DNA of 64,000 nt from Streptosporangium sp. NBC_01495 (GTDB lineage: Bacteria > Actinomycetota > Actinomycetes > Streptosporangiales > Streptosporangiaceae), in assembly GCF_036250735.1 (NCBI RefSeq), contig NZ_CP109430.1, positions 7,626,001-7,690,000 of the forward strand, given 5' to 3'. The notes beneath the pieces were generated by a model that saw only the letters and a program-made list of their open reading frames with translations, ran no database searches and was not told the origin of the DNA. The position numbers were made by a program, and so were the translations under genes. This document shows positions 42,966 through 52,394 of this stretch, piece by piece. Within the stretch, counting starts at the first letter, position 1. The number at the start of each line of letters is the position of its first letter.

Positions 42966-44005
42966 GCCGACCTCACCCTCGGATCCAGGACGTGGTAGAC
43001 CACGTCGGCCAGCGTGTTCATGACGATCACCGCGACGCAGACGAGCATGAAGGTCCCCTGCATGACCGCGTAGTCGGGTCCCCTGATCGCCTCGACGAAC
43101 AGCAGGCCGAGGCCGGGCCAGGAGTAGACGAACTCCACCGAGACCGCGCCGCCGACCACGAACCCGATCTGCATGAACACCAGGGTCACCGTCGGCAGCA
43201 GCGCGTTCGGCACCGCGTGGCGCCGCCGGACGTCGTCGTCGCGCAGGCCCTTGGCGCGGGCGGTGGTCACGTAGTCCTGGCCGATCTCGTCGAGCAGCGA
43301 GGAGCGCATGACCAGCAAGTACTGCGCGTAGACGACGGCGACCAGGGTGAGGCACGGCAGCACCAGGTGGTGGGCGACGTGCAGGAGGTAGAGCGGCCCG
43401 TCCGGCGCGTCGACGTCCTCCATGCCCCGGGTGGGGAACAGGCCGGGTATCGGGCCCATCCCCGCGGCGAAGACCATGAGCAGCAGCAGTCCCAGCCAGA
43501 AGGTCGGCACCGACCACAGGGTCAGCGCGGTCCCCGTGGAGAAGCGGTCGAACCGGCCGCCGTGGCGCCAGGCGGCCCTGGTGCCCTGCCACATGCCCAG
43601 GCCGACCGCGACGGCGAGCCCGGTGCCCACCAGCAGCAGCGTCGGGCCCACCCGCTCGCCGATGAGCTCGGCGACCGGCCTGCGGTACTCGTACGAGGTG
43701 CCGAGGTCCAGCCGCAGGGTTCGCAGCACGAAGTCCAGGAACTGCTCGCCCAGTGGCCTGTCCAGGCCCATCTGCCGCCTGAGCAGGGCGAGCTGCTCGG
43801 GGGTGACCGGCACGTCGCGGGTGTAGGCGATGGTGGGGTCGCCGGGGATGAGGCGGAACAGGAAGAACGTCGCGACGACCACCAGCCCGATGCCGAGCAG
43901 CGCCCCGCCGAGCTTGACCAGCGCGTAGCGCGCCAGGCTCCGGCGGGCGCCGCCCCGATCGTCCTTCGGCGGCGCCTTCGTCAGCTCGGCCGGCGATGTG
44001 CTCAT
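42962..44005 (-). CDS. Oligopeptide ABC transporter permease (DppB type)
   Basis: 347 residues. N-terminal TM (LVVVATFFLFRLIPGDP), the DppB/OppB N-terminal domain with RRQMGLDRPLGEQ and FRTLRLDLGTSY, and the permease core with DYVTTARAKGLRDDDVRRRHAVPNAL (EAA loop) and FVEAIRGPDYAVMQG. Stop overlaps the dppC start by GTGA; the solute-binding protein gene ends six bases upstream. Confidence 0.93.
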   Translation of the reverse strand: MSTSPAELTKAPPKDDRGGARRSLARYALVKLGGALLGIGLVVVATFFLFRLIPGDPTIAYTRDVPVTPEQLALLRRQMGLDRPLGEQFLDFVLRTLRLDLGTSYEYRRPVAELIGERVGPTLLLVGTGLAVAVGLGMWQGTRAAWRHGGRFDRFSTGTALTLWSVPTFWLGLLLLMVFAAGMGPIPGLFPTRGMEDVDAPDGPLYLLHVAHHLVLPCLTLVAVVYAQYLLVMRSSLLDEIGQDYVTTARAKGLRDDDVRRRHAVPNALLPTVTLVFMQIGFVVGGAVSVEFVYSWPGLGLLFVEAIRGPDYAVMQGTFMLVCVAVIVMNTLADVVYHVLDPRVRSA

Positions 44006-44011
44006 CGGCCG

Positions 44012-45907
44012 CTACTCGCGGTCGTCGGCGGTGGTGCGGCGCCGCCTGACGAGGAGGAGGATCCCGGCTACGGCCACCACGGCGGCGACCGCCGTGACGG
44101 CCAGGACGACGCCGTTCCCCGAATCTTCGCCGGCCGGGGCCGCGGGACGCTCCACCGCCCGCAGGGAGTAGACCGGCCAGTAGCCGCTCCCGCCGTACAG
44201 GATGCCCTTGTCCTCCGGGATCGGGGTGATGGAGGCGATCCTGTCCTTGCGGTAGCCCTCCAGGTTGTTGGGGTAGTAGAGCGCGATGACGGGGGCCTCG
44301 GTGTAGAGCCGCTCCTGCATCTGCTTGATCAGGTCGACCCGCTTGGCCCGGTCGAGCTCGGCCAGCTGTTCCTGGTAGAGCTTCTCGAACTTGTCGTCGC
44401 AGAAGAACGACTCGGTGCCGCCGCCCTCGCCGCTCGCGGTGGGCCTGCGGCTGCACAGGTGGGTGGCCAGGATCTCCTCGGGGTCCGGGTTTACCGACCA
44501 GCCGCTGATCGCGATGTCGTAGAGCGCCGTGCCGCCCGTCTCCTCGGTGAACTTGTTGGAGTCGAGCTTGCGGGTGGTGATCTGGATGCCGACGTCCCTG
44601 AGCCAGCCGGTGAGGAACTGGGCGAGCTTGTCCTCGACGGGGTCCTCGGTGTGGATGCTGAAGCGCATCTCCAGCTTGCGGCCCCCGCCGGGCATGGTCC
44701 GGATCCCGTCGGCGCCCTTGGCGTATCCGGCCTCGTCGAGGAGGCGGTTGGCCTCGGCCGGATCGAAGGTGACGGCCTTGTCGCCCTCGGCCCTCCAGAA
44801 GAACTCCTGGTACATCGGCGGGATGATCGAGCCGTCGGCCGGGACGGCGAGCCCGTTCTGCACCTGCTCGACGAGGGCCTTCTTGTCGATCGCGTGGTGG
44901 ATGGCCCGGCGCACCCTGGCGTCCTTCAGCGCGGGGTGCCCGTCGCCGATCGGCTCGCCGCCCGCCGTCTCGGCGCCCGGGTTGAACTGCAGGTAGCTGG
45001 CGCGGCGGCCCGGGGTGTTCCACTGCACGAGGTTCGGGTCGCCCGCGAGGGCCTGGAACTGCGGGGGTGCCAGCCGGCCGATCCAGTCGACGTCGCCCTT
45101 CTTCAGCCCGGCGTTGGCCGCCTCCGGGTTCTCGTAGAAGACGACGTGCAGTTCGTCGATGGCGGGAGCGCCGCGCCAGTACGACGGGTTGGCCTTGAGC
45201 TTCACGTAGTTGTTCTTGCTGTGCTCGACGGCGATGTAGGGCCCGCTGCCGACGGCGGGGTAGGTCTCGTTCTCGAAGGTGCCGATGTCGGGAACGCCCT
45301 CCCACACGTGCTTGGGCACGATCGGGATCGGCAGCTCCAGCATCGAGGCCTGCGGCTTCTTGGTCTTGATGACCAGGGTCCGGTCGTCGGGCGCCGTCAC
45401 GGTGTCGAAGTTCTCGACGGCGGGGCCGTTCGCCGTCTTCGCCGCGTCGTCCGTCATGATCTTGTTGAAGGTCCACGCGGCGTCCCCGGCGGTGACGGGC
45501 TTGCCGTCAGACCAGGTGGCTCCGGCCCGGATCGTGAAGGTCCAGGTCAGCTTGTCCGGTGACGTCTTCCACGACTCGGCGAGGTCGGGGCTGGGCTTCA
45601 GGGTCTTCGAATCGGGCACCGTGAGGTAGCCGTACGTCCAGCGGTGGATCGACGTCGAGATCAGCCGGACCGCCAGGAACGGGTTCATCGAGTCCATGCT
45701 CTGCGTCGCGCCCAGCCGGACGATCCTCTTCTCCGGCTGGGGCGCCCACGCGGCCGAAGCCCGCAGGGCGGGATGCGCGGGAAGCCCGATCACCCCGGAT
45801 CCGGAAGCCCCGGAAGATGACGCGTGTGCCCCGGGAAGGACCGCCGTCGCCAATGCCATCGACAGTCCCAGGCTCAGCGCCACCAGACGCGCACCCGTTT
45901 TGAGCAT
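44012..45907 (-). CDS. Peptide-type solute-binding protein (SBP_bac_5), C-terminally membrane-anchored
   Basis: 631 residues. Sec signal peptide (1-29) without a lipobox cysteine. SBP family 5 fold: LAESWKTSPDKLTWTFTIRAG, WSDGKPVTAGDAAW, GSGPYIAVEHSKNN and ARVRRAIHHAIDKKALVEQV. Unusually, a hydrophobic C-terminal segment (GVVLAVTAVAAVVAVAGILL, about 600-619) followed by RRRR suggests the protein is held by a C-terminal TM instead of a lipid anchor. Start ATG 45907, GGGGG upstream. First gene of the operon with dppBCDF. Confidence 0.93.
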   Translation of the reverse strand: MLKTGARLVALSLGLSMALATAVLPGAHASSSGASGSGVIGLPAHPALRASAAWAPQPEKRIVRLGATQSMDSMNPFLAVRLISTSIHRWTYGYLTVPDSKTLKPSPDLAESWKTSPDKLTWTFTIRAGATWSDGKPVTAGDAAWTFNKIMTDDAAKTANGPAVENFDTVTAPDDRTLVIKTKKPQASMLELPIPIVPKHVWEGVPDIGTFENETYPAVGSGPYIAVEHSKNNYVKLKANPSYWRGAPAIDELHVVFYENPEAANAGLKKGDVDWIGRLAPPQFQALAGDPNLVQWNTPGRRASYLQFNPGAETAGGEPIGDGHPALKDARVRRAIHHAIDKKALVEQVQNGLAVPADGSIIPPMYQEFFWRAEGDKAVTFDPAEANRLLDEAGYAKGADGIRTMPGGGRKLEMRFSIHTEDPVEDKLAQFLTGWLRDVGIQITTRKLDSNKFTEETGGTALYDIAISGWSVNPDPEEILATHLCSRRPTASGEGGGTESFFCDDKFEKLYQEQLAELDRAKRVDLIKQMQERLYTEAPVIALYYPNNLEGYRKDRIASITPIPEDKGILYGGSGYWPVYSLRAVERPAAPAGEDSGNGVVLAVTAVAAVVAVAGILLLVRRRRTTADDRE

Positions 45908-46136
45908 GCCGTACCCCCACCTTCGGATCGGTGACTCCCTGACAACGAAGGCTCACCATACGAACCACGTGTGTCAACGAGCGGTGGAAGATTGTTTCAC
46001 TCTCGTTTTATTTGGCGGCATTATTTTTCAGGCCCCCCGCCACAAACTCCCACAAAGGGGATTTAAAACCAGAAATGGGATACCGCAACGCGCGGAACCA
46101 ACCGGTCGGTATGGACGTGGTCATCGAGGGTACGGC

Positions 46137-46910
46137 ATGCTACAGAACATGACTCTGTTCTCGGTGGAAGGCAAGACCGTCGTCGTCACCGGCGGGTCCC
46201 GGGGAATCGGCCGGATGATCGCGGCCGGGTTCGTCGACGCGGGAGCCACGGTTTACATCTCCTCGCGGAAGGCGGCCGAGGTCGGCAAGACGGCCGCCGA
46301 GCTGGGGTGCACCGCCATACCCGCCGACCTGTCCACGGAGGACGGGGTGTCCGCGCTGTTCGAGGCGGTCGCGGAGCGGGAGTCCCGGCTCGACGTGCTG
46401 GTCAACAACGCCGGGGCGACCTGGGGGGCGCCGCTGGAGGAATACCCCGAGCAGGCCTTCGACAAGCTCTGGGGGATCAACGTCAAGGGCGTGTTCTACC
46501 TGACCCAGCGCTTCCTGCCGCTGCTGCGCGCCGCCGCGACCCCGGAGAACCCGGCCAGGGTGATCAACATCGGCTCGGTGGACGGCCTCCGGGTGCCGAC
46601 GATGGAGAACTACGCCTACTCGGCGGCCAAGGCCGCCGTGCACATGCTCACCCGGCACCTGTCCCAGCGGCTCGCCAAAGAGTCGATCACGGTCAACGCG
46701 ATCGCCCCGGGGCCGTTCGAGTCGAAGATGATGGCCTTCGCGCTCGACGACCCGGCGATGCGCGCGGCGGTCGCCTCCCACGTCCCGCTGGGCAGGATCG
46801 GCAGCCCCGAGGACATGGCGGGCACCGCGATCTTCCTGTCCTCGCGCGCCGGCGCCTACCTCACCGGGGCCGTGATCCCGGTCGACGGCGGCATCTCCGG
46901 TCACGCGTAG
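46137..46910 (+). CDS. SDR family oxidoreductase
   Basis: 257-residue classical SDR with TGGSRGIGRMI, NNAGATWGAP, INIGSVDG and YSAAK (catalytic Tyr/Lys intact), ITVNAIAPGPFESKMM and the C-terminal TGAVIPVDGG. Resembles gluconate-5-dehydrogenase/RhlG-like enzymes; substrate unknown. ATG 46137 has GAGGG seven bases upstream; the open frame extends to 45696 but is not SDR-like there. Divergent from the peptide transporter; the gap 45908-46136 must hold both promoters. Confidence 0.9.
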   Translation: MLQNMTLFSVEGKTVVVTGGSRGIGRMIAAGFVDAGATVYISSRKAAEVGKTAAELGCTAIPADLSTEDGVSALFEAVAERESRLDVLVNNAGATWGAPLEEYPEQAFDKLWGINVKGVFYLTQRFLPLLRAAATPENPARVINIGSVDGLRVPTMENYAYSAAKAAVHMLTRHLSQRLAKESITVNAIAPGPFESKMMAFALDDPAMRAAVASHVPLGRIGSPEDMAGTAIFLSSRAGAYLTGAVIPVDGGISGHA

Positions 46911-47051
46911 ACCCCACCGGGCCGCGGGACTCTCCGCTCACGACCAGATAATCGGGATCCTGGGTCACAAAAGTCTCAAAAGCACCATTCGTAACACAAG
47001 TGTAAAATTTTATCTCTTGCCGTCATTTCTTCCAGATGACAGCTTTACCTC

Positions 47052-49571
47052 ATGCTGAAGCGTTTCAAGGTGATGGCACCGGCCGTACTGGCCGTCGCCA
47101 TCGCCCTTCCCGCCGGAGCCGCCCAGGCGGATCCCACTCCGGCCGCACCCTCCGTGACCACCTGTGACGCTACCCAGACTCCCCCGGCGTACAACGGCAA
47201 GGTGCCGACGCCGAAGAGCGTTCTCGGCTTCGAGCTCGGCGAGCGGGAGGTCACCTCGGCCGAGTCCGACACCCTGCTCACCGCGATCGACAGGGCCAGC
47301 GATCGGGTCGTCTCCGGCACCCTGGCCACGACCGCCGAGGGACGCCCGCTGAAGTACGCGATCGTCGGCACCTCGAACAACATCAGGAACCTGCGCGCGA
47401 TCGAGTCCTCGATCAAGCTGCTGCGCAACCCCCTCACCCCCGCCTCCGCGGCGAAGGTCCTCGCCAGGAACACGCCCGCGATCCTGTGGATCGCCGGAAA
47501 CGTGCACGGCGGCGAGGAGAGCGGCACCGACGCGGCCCTGCGGACCCTTCACGACCTGGCCGGCCGGGACGACTGCGCGGCCAAGCGCATTCTCGACAAC
47601 GCCATCGTGGTGATCCTGCCGACGCAGAACCCCGACGGCCGCGAGGCCGACACCAGGCGCAACGCCTACTCGTTCGACATGAACCGCGACTGGTTCGCGC
47701 GGACCCAGCCGGAGACCGACGGCAAGATCGAGCTGATGCGCAAGTATCCGCCGCAGCTCTTCATCGACGCCCACGAGATGGGCGGCACCGAGTTCTTCTT
47801 CCCGCCGAACGCCGACCCGTTCTACCACGACATCGCCGAGCCGGCGATCGACTGGATCAACAACACCTACGGCGCCGCGATGATCGACGAGTTCACCGAG
47901 CGCGGGATCCCGTTCTTCAACCGCGACGTCTACGACATGTTCTACATGGGCTACGGCGACACGGTCCCGACGACCGGGTTCAACGCGGCGGGCATGACGT
48001 ACGAGAAGGGAAGCTCCTCCCCGATCGCCACCCGGGCCTTCGAGCAGTGGCTGACCCAGTGGGTCTCGCTCTCGGCCGCCGCCGCCAAGAAGACCGAGAT
48101 CCTCACCACCTGGCACCGCATGTACGCCGACGCGCTCAAGCAGGGCCTCGACGGCAAGCTGGAGCCGAACCAGGTCTACAACCCGGGCAACGAGGTCATC
48201 ACCCAGGTTCCCGACCGCAAGGTCCGCCACTACTTCCTGCGCGCCGACGACCCGGCCAAGAAGGCGGAGACCGACCTGATCGTACGGCGGCTCCAGCGCA
48301 TGGACGTCCAGGTGTTCAAGCTGGCCCTGCCGCTCACGGTCAAGGACTTCAAGGCGTACGGCAAGCCCGAGGCGAGGACCACCCTGCCCAGGGGCACCTA
48401 CTGGATCCCGATGGCCCAGGGCCAGAAGCACTGGGTCCAGGCCATGCTGAACGAGGACACCTACACGCCGTTCCCGTACTTCTACGACGTGACCGCGTGG
48501 AGCATGCCGCTGCTCGGCAACGTCTCCGGCGGATCCTCCGGCCAGGTGCTGCTGCCCCTCGCGACGCCGGTCCAGCCGGTGAACGCCCCGTCGACCAAGG
48601 TCACCACCTCCCGCAAGATCGGGGTCCTGCAGCTGTCCGGCGGCACGGCGCAGAACGCCGCCGAGTCCTCCGGCTGGCTCCGTCACCGCCTCGACCGCGA
48701 CTGGAAGCTGCCCTACACGGTGCTCACCCCGGCCGACGTCGCCGCGGGCAAGCTCACCGGGCTTGACGTGGTCCTCGTGCCCGACGGCTCCGCCAACTCG
48801 GCGAACACCGCCCTCGGCGACGCCGGGCGCGCGGCGCTGCGCGACTGGGTCAACGGCGGCGGACGGTACGTCGGCTGGGCGGGCGGCACCCAGCTCGCCG
48901 TCCTGGCCGGTGTCTCCGGCGTGACGCTGACCGAGCCGACCTCGGACGTCCCCGGCACGCTCTTCCGCACCACCGTGGCCCAGGGTCCGCTGAGCAAGGG
49001 CGTCGGGTCGAGCGTGATGCAGTTCTACGCGTACGACCTGATCATGCGCGCCGCCAACCCCGCGCACGTGGTCTCCTCCTACCCTGCCGCGAACTCGCCC
49101 GACTGGTACCAGTCCGGTTTCGCGCTGGGCGCCGAGGAGCTCGGCGGGACGGCGGCCGCGGTCGACGAGCCGGTGGGCAACGGTCACGCGGTGCTGTTCG
49201 CCGCCGACCCGAACTTCCGCGCCTTCACCGACGGCACGATGAAGATCATCTCCAACGCGATCACCGCCGACCTGCCGTCCGCCTCCGCGCGGGCGCTCGC
49301 CCCCGCCCCCTCCCAGGCCGCCGCGGCCATCCCGGACCGCGGATCGCCGATCCGCGTCACGGTCCCCGCGTCCGACCGTGACAAGGTCACCGCGGCTCTG
49401 AAGGGCTTCGGCGCCACCTGGACCGAGCAGCCCGCCACCGGCGGAGCCGTCCGGTTCACGGTCGCCAACCCCGAGGAGCTCGACCTGCACGAACACCCCT
49501 GGGCCCGGAAGCTCCCCGGTGCCCTGCGCACCGCCGGGGTCTCCCCGCTCGCGGTGGTGATGCCGCAGTAA
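47052..49571 (+). CDS. Secreted M14-family zinc carboxypeptidase
   Basis: 839 residues with signal peptide (1-26, ending GAAQA). Zinc site HGGEES near residues 151-156 and the third ligand in LFIDAHEMGG; RNAYSFDMNRDWFART carries the substrate Arg, and YEKGSSSP has the catalytic Glu. A C-terminal region of about 350 residues (from about 480) looks like a glutamine amidotransferase-like/DUF domain (GIGVLQLSGG-type strand, YVGWAGGTQLAV). Probably removes C-terminal residues from extracellular peptides. ATG 47052 lacks a clear ribosome-binding site. Confidence 0.9.
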   Translation: MLKRFKVMAPAVLAVAIALPAGAAQADPTPAAPSVTTCDATQTPPAYNGKVPTPKSVLGFELGEREVTSAESDTLLTAIDRASDRVVSGTLATTAEGRPLKYAIVGTSNNIRNLRAIESSIKLLRNPLTPASAAKVLARNTPAILWIAGNVHGGEESGTDAALRTLHDLAGRDDCAAKRILDNAIVVILPTQNPDGREADTRRNAYSFDMNRDWFARTQPETDGKIELMRKYPPQLFIDAHEMGGTEFFFPPNADPFYHDIAEPAIDWINNTYGAAMIDEFTERGIPFFNRDVYDMFYMGYGDTVPTTGFNAAGMTYEKGSSSPIATRAFEQWLTQWVSLSAAAAKKTEILTTWHRMYADALKQGLDGKLEPNQVYNPGNEVITQVPDRKVRHYFLRADDPAKKAETDLIVRRLQRMDVQVFKLALPLTVKDFKAYGKPEARTTLPRGTYWIPMAQGQKHWVQAMLNEDTYTPFPYFYDVTAWSMPLLGNVSGGSSGQVLLPLATPVQPVNAPSTKVTTSRKIGVLQLSGGTAQNAAESSGWLRHRLDRDWKLPYTVLTPADVAAGKLTGLDVVLVPDGSANSANTALGDAGRAALRDWVNGGGRYVGWAGGTQLAVLAGVSGVTLTEPTSDVPGTLFRTTVAQGPLSKGVGSSVMQFYAYDLIMRAANPAHVVSSYPAANSPDWYQSGFALGAEELGGTAAAVDEPVGNGHAVLFAADPNFRAFTDGTMKIISNAITADLPSASARALAPAPSQAAAAIPDRGSPIRVTVPASDRDKVTAALKGFGATWTEQPATGGAVRFTVANPEELDLHEHPWARKLPGALRTAGVSPLAVVMPQ

Positions 49572-49578
49572 CAACCGC

Positions 49579-49612
49579 ACGGCGCGCGTCCCTCCCCCGG
49601 GACGCGCGCCGT
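49579..49612 (+). terminator. Hairpin after the M14 peptidase gene
   Basis: ACGGCGCGCGTCCC and GGGACGCGCGCCGT form a perfect 14-bp stem with a six-base loop, eight bases beyond the stop. Confidence 0.8.
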
Positions 49613-49634
49613 CGCGTCTGTACGGGTCCGGTCG

Positions 49635-49736
49635 GCGGCGGCGCCGGGCGCGTACCGCAGGAACCTGTACGAACCGCCTCGTACGAACCGCCTCGTACAG
49701 ACCGCCTCGTACAGACCGCCTCGTACAGACCGCCTT
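49635..49736 (-). repeat. 14-bp tandem repeat x5 plus a 30-bp copy of the ATP-grasp gene end
   Basis: Five 14-base units (GTACGAACCGCCTC, GTACAGACCGCCTC) fill 49667-49736, ending ten bases before the ATP-grasp stop. Just outside them, 49635-49664 is an exact 30-bp copy of 49781-49810, which lies inside the gene. This shows that coding 3'-end DNA was duplicated downstream. Confidence 0.88.
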
Positions 49737-49746
49737 GTACGGGACG

Positions 49747-50580
49747 TCAGAGCGTCTCGGCCAGGGCACGGGCCAGGGTCGCGGCGGCGCCGGGCGCGTA
49801 CCGCAGGAACAGGTACGGCTCGGTGAGCTCGACCTCGATGAGAGCCGGGCTGCCGTCGGCCAGGCGGACCAGGTCCACGCGGGCGTAGAGCACCTCGGGG
49901 AACTCACCGAGCACCCGCTCGGCCAGAGCGATCTGGTCGGGCTCGGGGACGCGCAGCTCTCCGTGGTCGTTCCCCTGCCCCGGCCTGGTGGCGCTCTCCA
50001 CCAGCATCGCGTTGCGCCGGATGGCGTGACTGAACCGGCCGCCGAAATACAGCAGCGAGGTCTCCCCCTCGGTCTCGACCATGTCCAGGTACGGCTGGAT
50101 CATCGCGGTCCGCCCCCCGGCGGCCAGCCGGGCCGCGTGGGCCTCGGCCACCTCCCGGTCCCCGGTCCTGATCGTGTCGCGGGCCCCGGCCGAGATGGAG
50201 GGCTTGACCACGTACTCGCCCAGGATCGGGAAGTCCACGGCCTCACCCGGCGCGACCCAGTAGGTGGGAATGAACGGCACGTCCAGGTCCCGCAGGTAGG
50301 TCTTGTCGGTGTTGCGCTCCAGCACGGCCGCCGGATTGAGCACCCGCGTGACCGCCTCCGTCCGGTAGGCCCACGCGAGGAACTCCGCCCGCCGACTCAC
50401 GTAGTCCCAGGGCGTACGAACCACGACGGCGTCGAACGCGGCCCAGTCGACCCCGGGGTCGTCCCACCGCACGATCTGCCCGGTGATCCCCTCCTCGGCC
50501 CACGCCGCGACGGCGACCTCCTTCTCGTCGTCGAGCCCGTCCGGGTCGGCGAAGGTCACATACGCCACGGAAACGCCCAT
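49747..50580 (-). CDS. ATP-grasp ligase (RimK/DcsG-like)
   Basis: 277 residues: N-terminal PreATP-like domain (VAYVTFADPDGLDDEKEV, VRTPWDYVSRRAEFLAWA), ATP-grasp core with YVVKPSISAGARDTIR, MIQPYLDMVETEGETSLLYFGG (nucleotide and lid) and ARVDLVRLADGSPALIEVELTEPYLFL (metal ligands). Such ligases join a carboxylate to an amine with ATP; D-cycloserine ligase DcsG and RimK are relatives. Substrate unknown. ATG 50580 with AAGGGG upstream; the open frame continues 19 codons further. Confidence 0.85.
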   Translation of the reverse strand: MGVSVAYVTFADPDGLDDEKEVAVAAWAEEGITGQIVRWDDPGVDWAAFDAVVVRTPWDYVSRRAEFLAWAYRTEAVTRVLNPAAVLERNTDKTYLRDLDVPFIPTYWVAPGEAVDFPILGEYVVKPSISAGARDTIRTGDREVAEAHAARLAAGGRTAMIQPYLDMVETEGETSLLYFGGRFSHAIRRNAMLVESATRPGQGNDHGELRVPEPDQIALAERVLGEFPEVLYARVDLVRLADGSPALIEVELTEPYLFLRYAPGAAATLARALAETL

Positions 50581-50674
50581 GAAAACCCCTTGCGTCAGCA
50601 CCAAATAAACAGAAGGCACCTTACCTAGAAGCGACATGTCGGGCCATGGACCGGATGTCGCATATTTACGGCCC

Positions 50675-50719
50675 GTGCGGGTCGCGGCCGTGCGGGTCGA
50701 TGCCGTATGGGTCGATGCC
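50675..50719. repeat. 15-bp tandem repeat x3
   Basis: GTGCGGGTCGCGGCC, GTGCGGGTCGATGCC, GTATGGGTCGATGCC, followed by a partial GTCGCAGTCC that leads into the transposase remnant. It lies between the 5' end of the ATP-grasp gene and the CU044_5270-type gene. Confidence 0.7.
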
Positions 50720-50850
50720 GTCGCAGTCCAAGGCTGAGCTCTACGCGGCGATCCGACACGATGTGCGGGCCGGGATGTCGATCCGGGCTGTGATGCGATC
50801 CCCCGGCGCGCGGTCAGCCGAAGCCGCCCTTTCGCCGTGGCGCTACCGCC
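50715..50850 (+). pseudogene. Transposase remnant (IS21-like N-terminal helix-turn-helix)
   Basis: The frame reads SKAELYAAIRHDVRAGMSIRAVM, close to the N-terminus of IS21-type IstA proteins in actinomycetes (SKVELYAAIRRDxRAGMSxRxL), then decays to SPGARSAEAALSPWRYRHTLG and stops. Only about 40 residues remain of a protein of several hundred. No inverted repeat can be matched to it. Confidence 0.6.
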
Positions 50851-50865
50851 ATACCCTGGGAAGGC

Positions 50866-51804
50866 TCATTTCTGGCCGGGACCGTCCACCACCTTGGACT
50901 CCAGCCGGGCCGTCAGCGTGAGCGGCGTGCCCGCCTTGATGACGTGGTTCGGGGCGTGGGTGTAGGTCGTGGTCCGATCCTTGACGGTCACGCCGTAGGT
51001 GCCGAGGAAGCGGAAGTCGACGGGGTCGAGGATGAGGTCGTAGCGGCCCGACTCACCGGTGTAGCTGAACGCGACCCCCCGCCTGCCGTCGGCGTCCGCG
51101 ACGTTCTCGGTGAAACTCACGCCGGGGATCGTGGCCAGGCCGCGAAACAGCGCCGCCCGCACCTCCGGTGGGAGCGACTGGGTGCCCATGAGCTGGTAGA
51201 CGGCCTGGAAGAGCCGCTGATCCATGGAGGGAAGTGGCCCGGTTGCCGACACCATGCGCATGTCCTCCAGCGCCTGGCGAATCTTCGCGAGCACCCCCTC
51301 CGGGGTGACCGGCTGCTGGGCCAGATCGGCCGCGCCGAGCCCCGGGTGGTTGCGCTGCACGAGCAGCTTTCCGTCGATCAGGGAGGCCACCTGCTTGCCG
51401 TCCACGCTGGTCCACCGTTCCCAGACCGCGCGCTTGGAGACGTCCGCGCCATAGCCGCCGTCCTTTGGCTGCGGCGCCTGGAGCTCCCTGATGTACAGCC
51501 ACTGGCCGGAATTCGGTACCTGCCCGCGGTCGTCGTAGGCGGCCCGCGCGGCCCGCTCACCCAACTCCCGCACGCTCGCCACCGAGACCGCGCGCGGCTG
51601 GTCGCGTACCACCACCACACCGGCGCCGACCACCGCGGCCAGTGCGCCGGCGATCACGAGCCGCCGGCCGAGCCGCGGCGCACGCCACAGCACGCTGCGG
51701 GGCTCGGGCTCGCGCGCCGCCGCCAGCAGCCGCGCCCGGGCGGTGTTCTCCACCCGCGCCGTCATCGGCGGGGTGTCCCGTCGGAAGTCCTTGATCGTAC
51801 TCAT
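50866..51804 (-). CDS. CU044_5270-type membrane protein, sigma-factor partner
   Basis: About 312 residues. A cytosolic N-terminus (residues 1-45), one TM segment near 48-66 (RRLVIAGALAAVVGAGVVVV) and an extracytoplasmic domain. In actinomycetes genes of this sort follow ECF sigma factor genes; the domain may act as an anti-sigma factor or sensor, which is inference from position. ATG 51804 is chosen because GAGGAG precedes it by five bases, and it overlaps the sigma-factor stop. Confidence 0.8.
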   Translation of the reverse strand: MSTIKDFRRDTPPMTARVENTARARLLAAAREPEPRSVLWRAPRLGRRLVIAGALAAVVGAGVVVVRDQPRAVSVASVRELGERAARAAYDDRGQVPNSGQWLYIRELQAPQPKDGGYGADVSKRAVWERWTSVDGKQVASLIDGKLLVQRNHPGLGAADLAQQPVTPEGVLAKIRQALEDMRMVSATGPLPSMDQRLFQAVYQLMGTQSLPPEVRAALFRGLATIPGVSFTENVADADGRRGVAFSYTGESGRYDLILDPVDFRFLGTYGVTVKDRTTTYTHAPNHVIKAGTPLTLTARLESKVVDGPGQK

Positions 51805-52367
51805 CACAGCTCCTCATCTCCCAGTACGGCTCGTGCCTTCTTTCTGGCCCGGTGCAGCCGCGACCGCACGGTCCCCAACGCGATGCCGAGCGCCTGCGCG
51901 ACCTCCTCGTAGCTGAGGTCCTCCCACGCCACCAGCAGCAGCACGTCGCGGTCGCCGCGAGACAGCGACGCCAGCGCCCCCGCCAGCTCGCGTTCCCTGT
52001 CCCGCGCGGCGACCCTGCTGACCACGGTGTCGGCCACCGGCTCCGGCAGCGGGTCCACACCGGTACGGCTCAGCGCCCGCAGCAGCCGCTCCTCCTGGCG
52101 CCGGTGCCGGGCGATGAGCGTGGTGGCGATGCCGTACAGCCAGGGGCGCGCCAGCGGGAACGACTGGTCGTACGAGTCGCGCCGCCGGAACGCGGCCAGG
52201 AACGTCTCGGCCACGATGTCGTCGGCTGCCTGCGTGCCGATCCGCCGTGCGGCGTACAGGTGGATCTGCCGGGCGTACCGATCGAACAGCGCGGCGAACT
52301 GCTCTGGATCGTCCGCGGATCGCCTGATCAGCTCGGCGTCGTCGAGTTCGGCCGTCTCAATTGTCAA
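51804..52367 (-). CDS. ECF RNA polymerase sigma factor
   Basis: 187 residues with region 2 (FAALFDRYARQIHLYAARR, DIVAETFLAAFRRRDSYD, RPWLYGIATTLI) and region 4 (LSRGDRDVLLLVAWEDLSYEEVAQALGIALGTVRSRLHRARKKAR). It has no extra C-terminal domain. Its stop overlaps the start of the CU044_5270-type gene, indicating coupled translation of sigma factor and partner. The autoregulated promoter cannot be identified from a single site. Confidence 0.93.
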   Translation of the reverse strand: MTIETAELDDAELIRRSADDPEQFAALFDRYARQIHLYAARRIGTQAADDIVAETFLAAFRRRDSYDQSFPLARPWLYGIATTLIARHRRQEERLLRALSRTGVDPLPEPVADTVVSRVAARDRERELAGALASLSRGDRDVLLLVAWEDLSYEEVAQALGIALGTVRSRLHRARKKARAVLGDEEL

Positions 52368-52394
52368 CGGCCCTCCTTAGTGAGATCGGTTGGT

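Noticed and set aside
42033..45476. A single 1147-codon frame on the minus strand
   Set aside because: Only its last 310 codons are the DppC permease; the rest is a different frame of dppB and of the binding-protein gene with Arg/Pro-rich, non-protein-like sequence.
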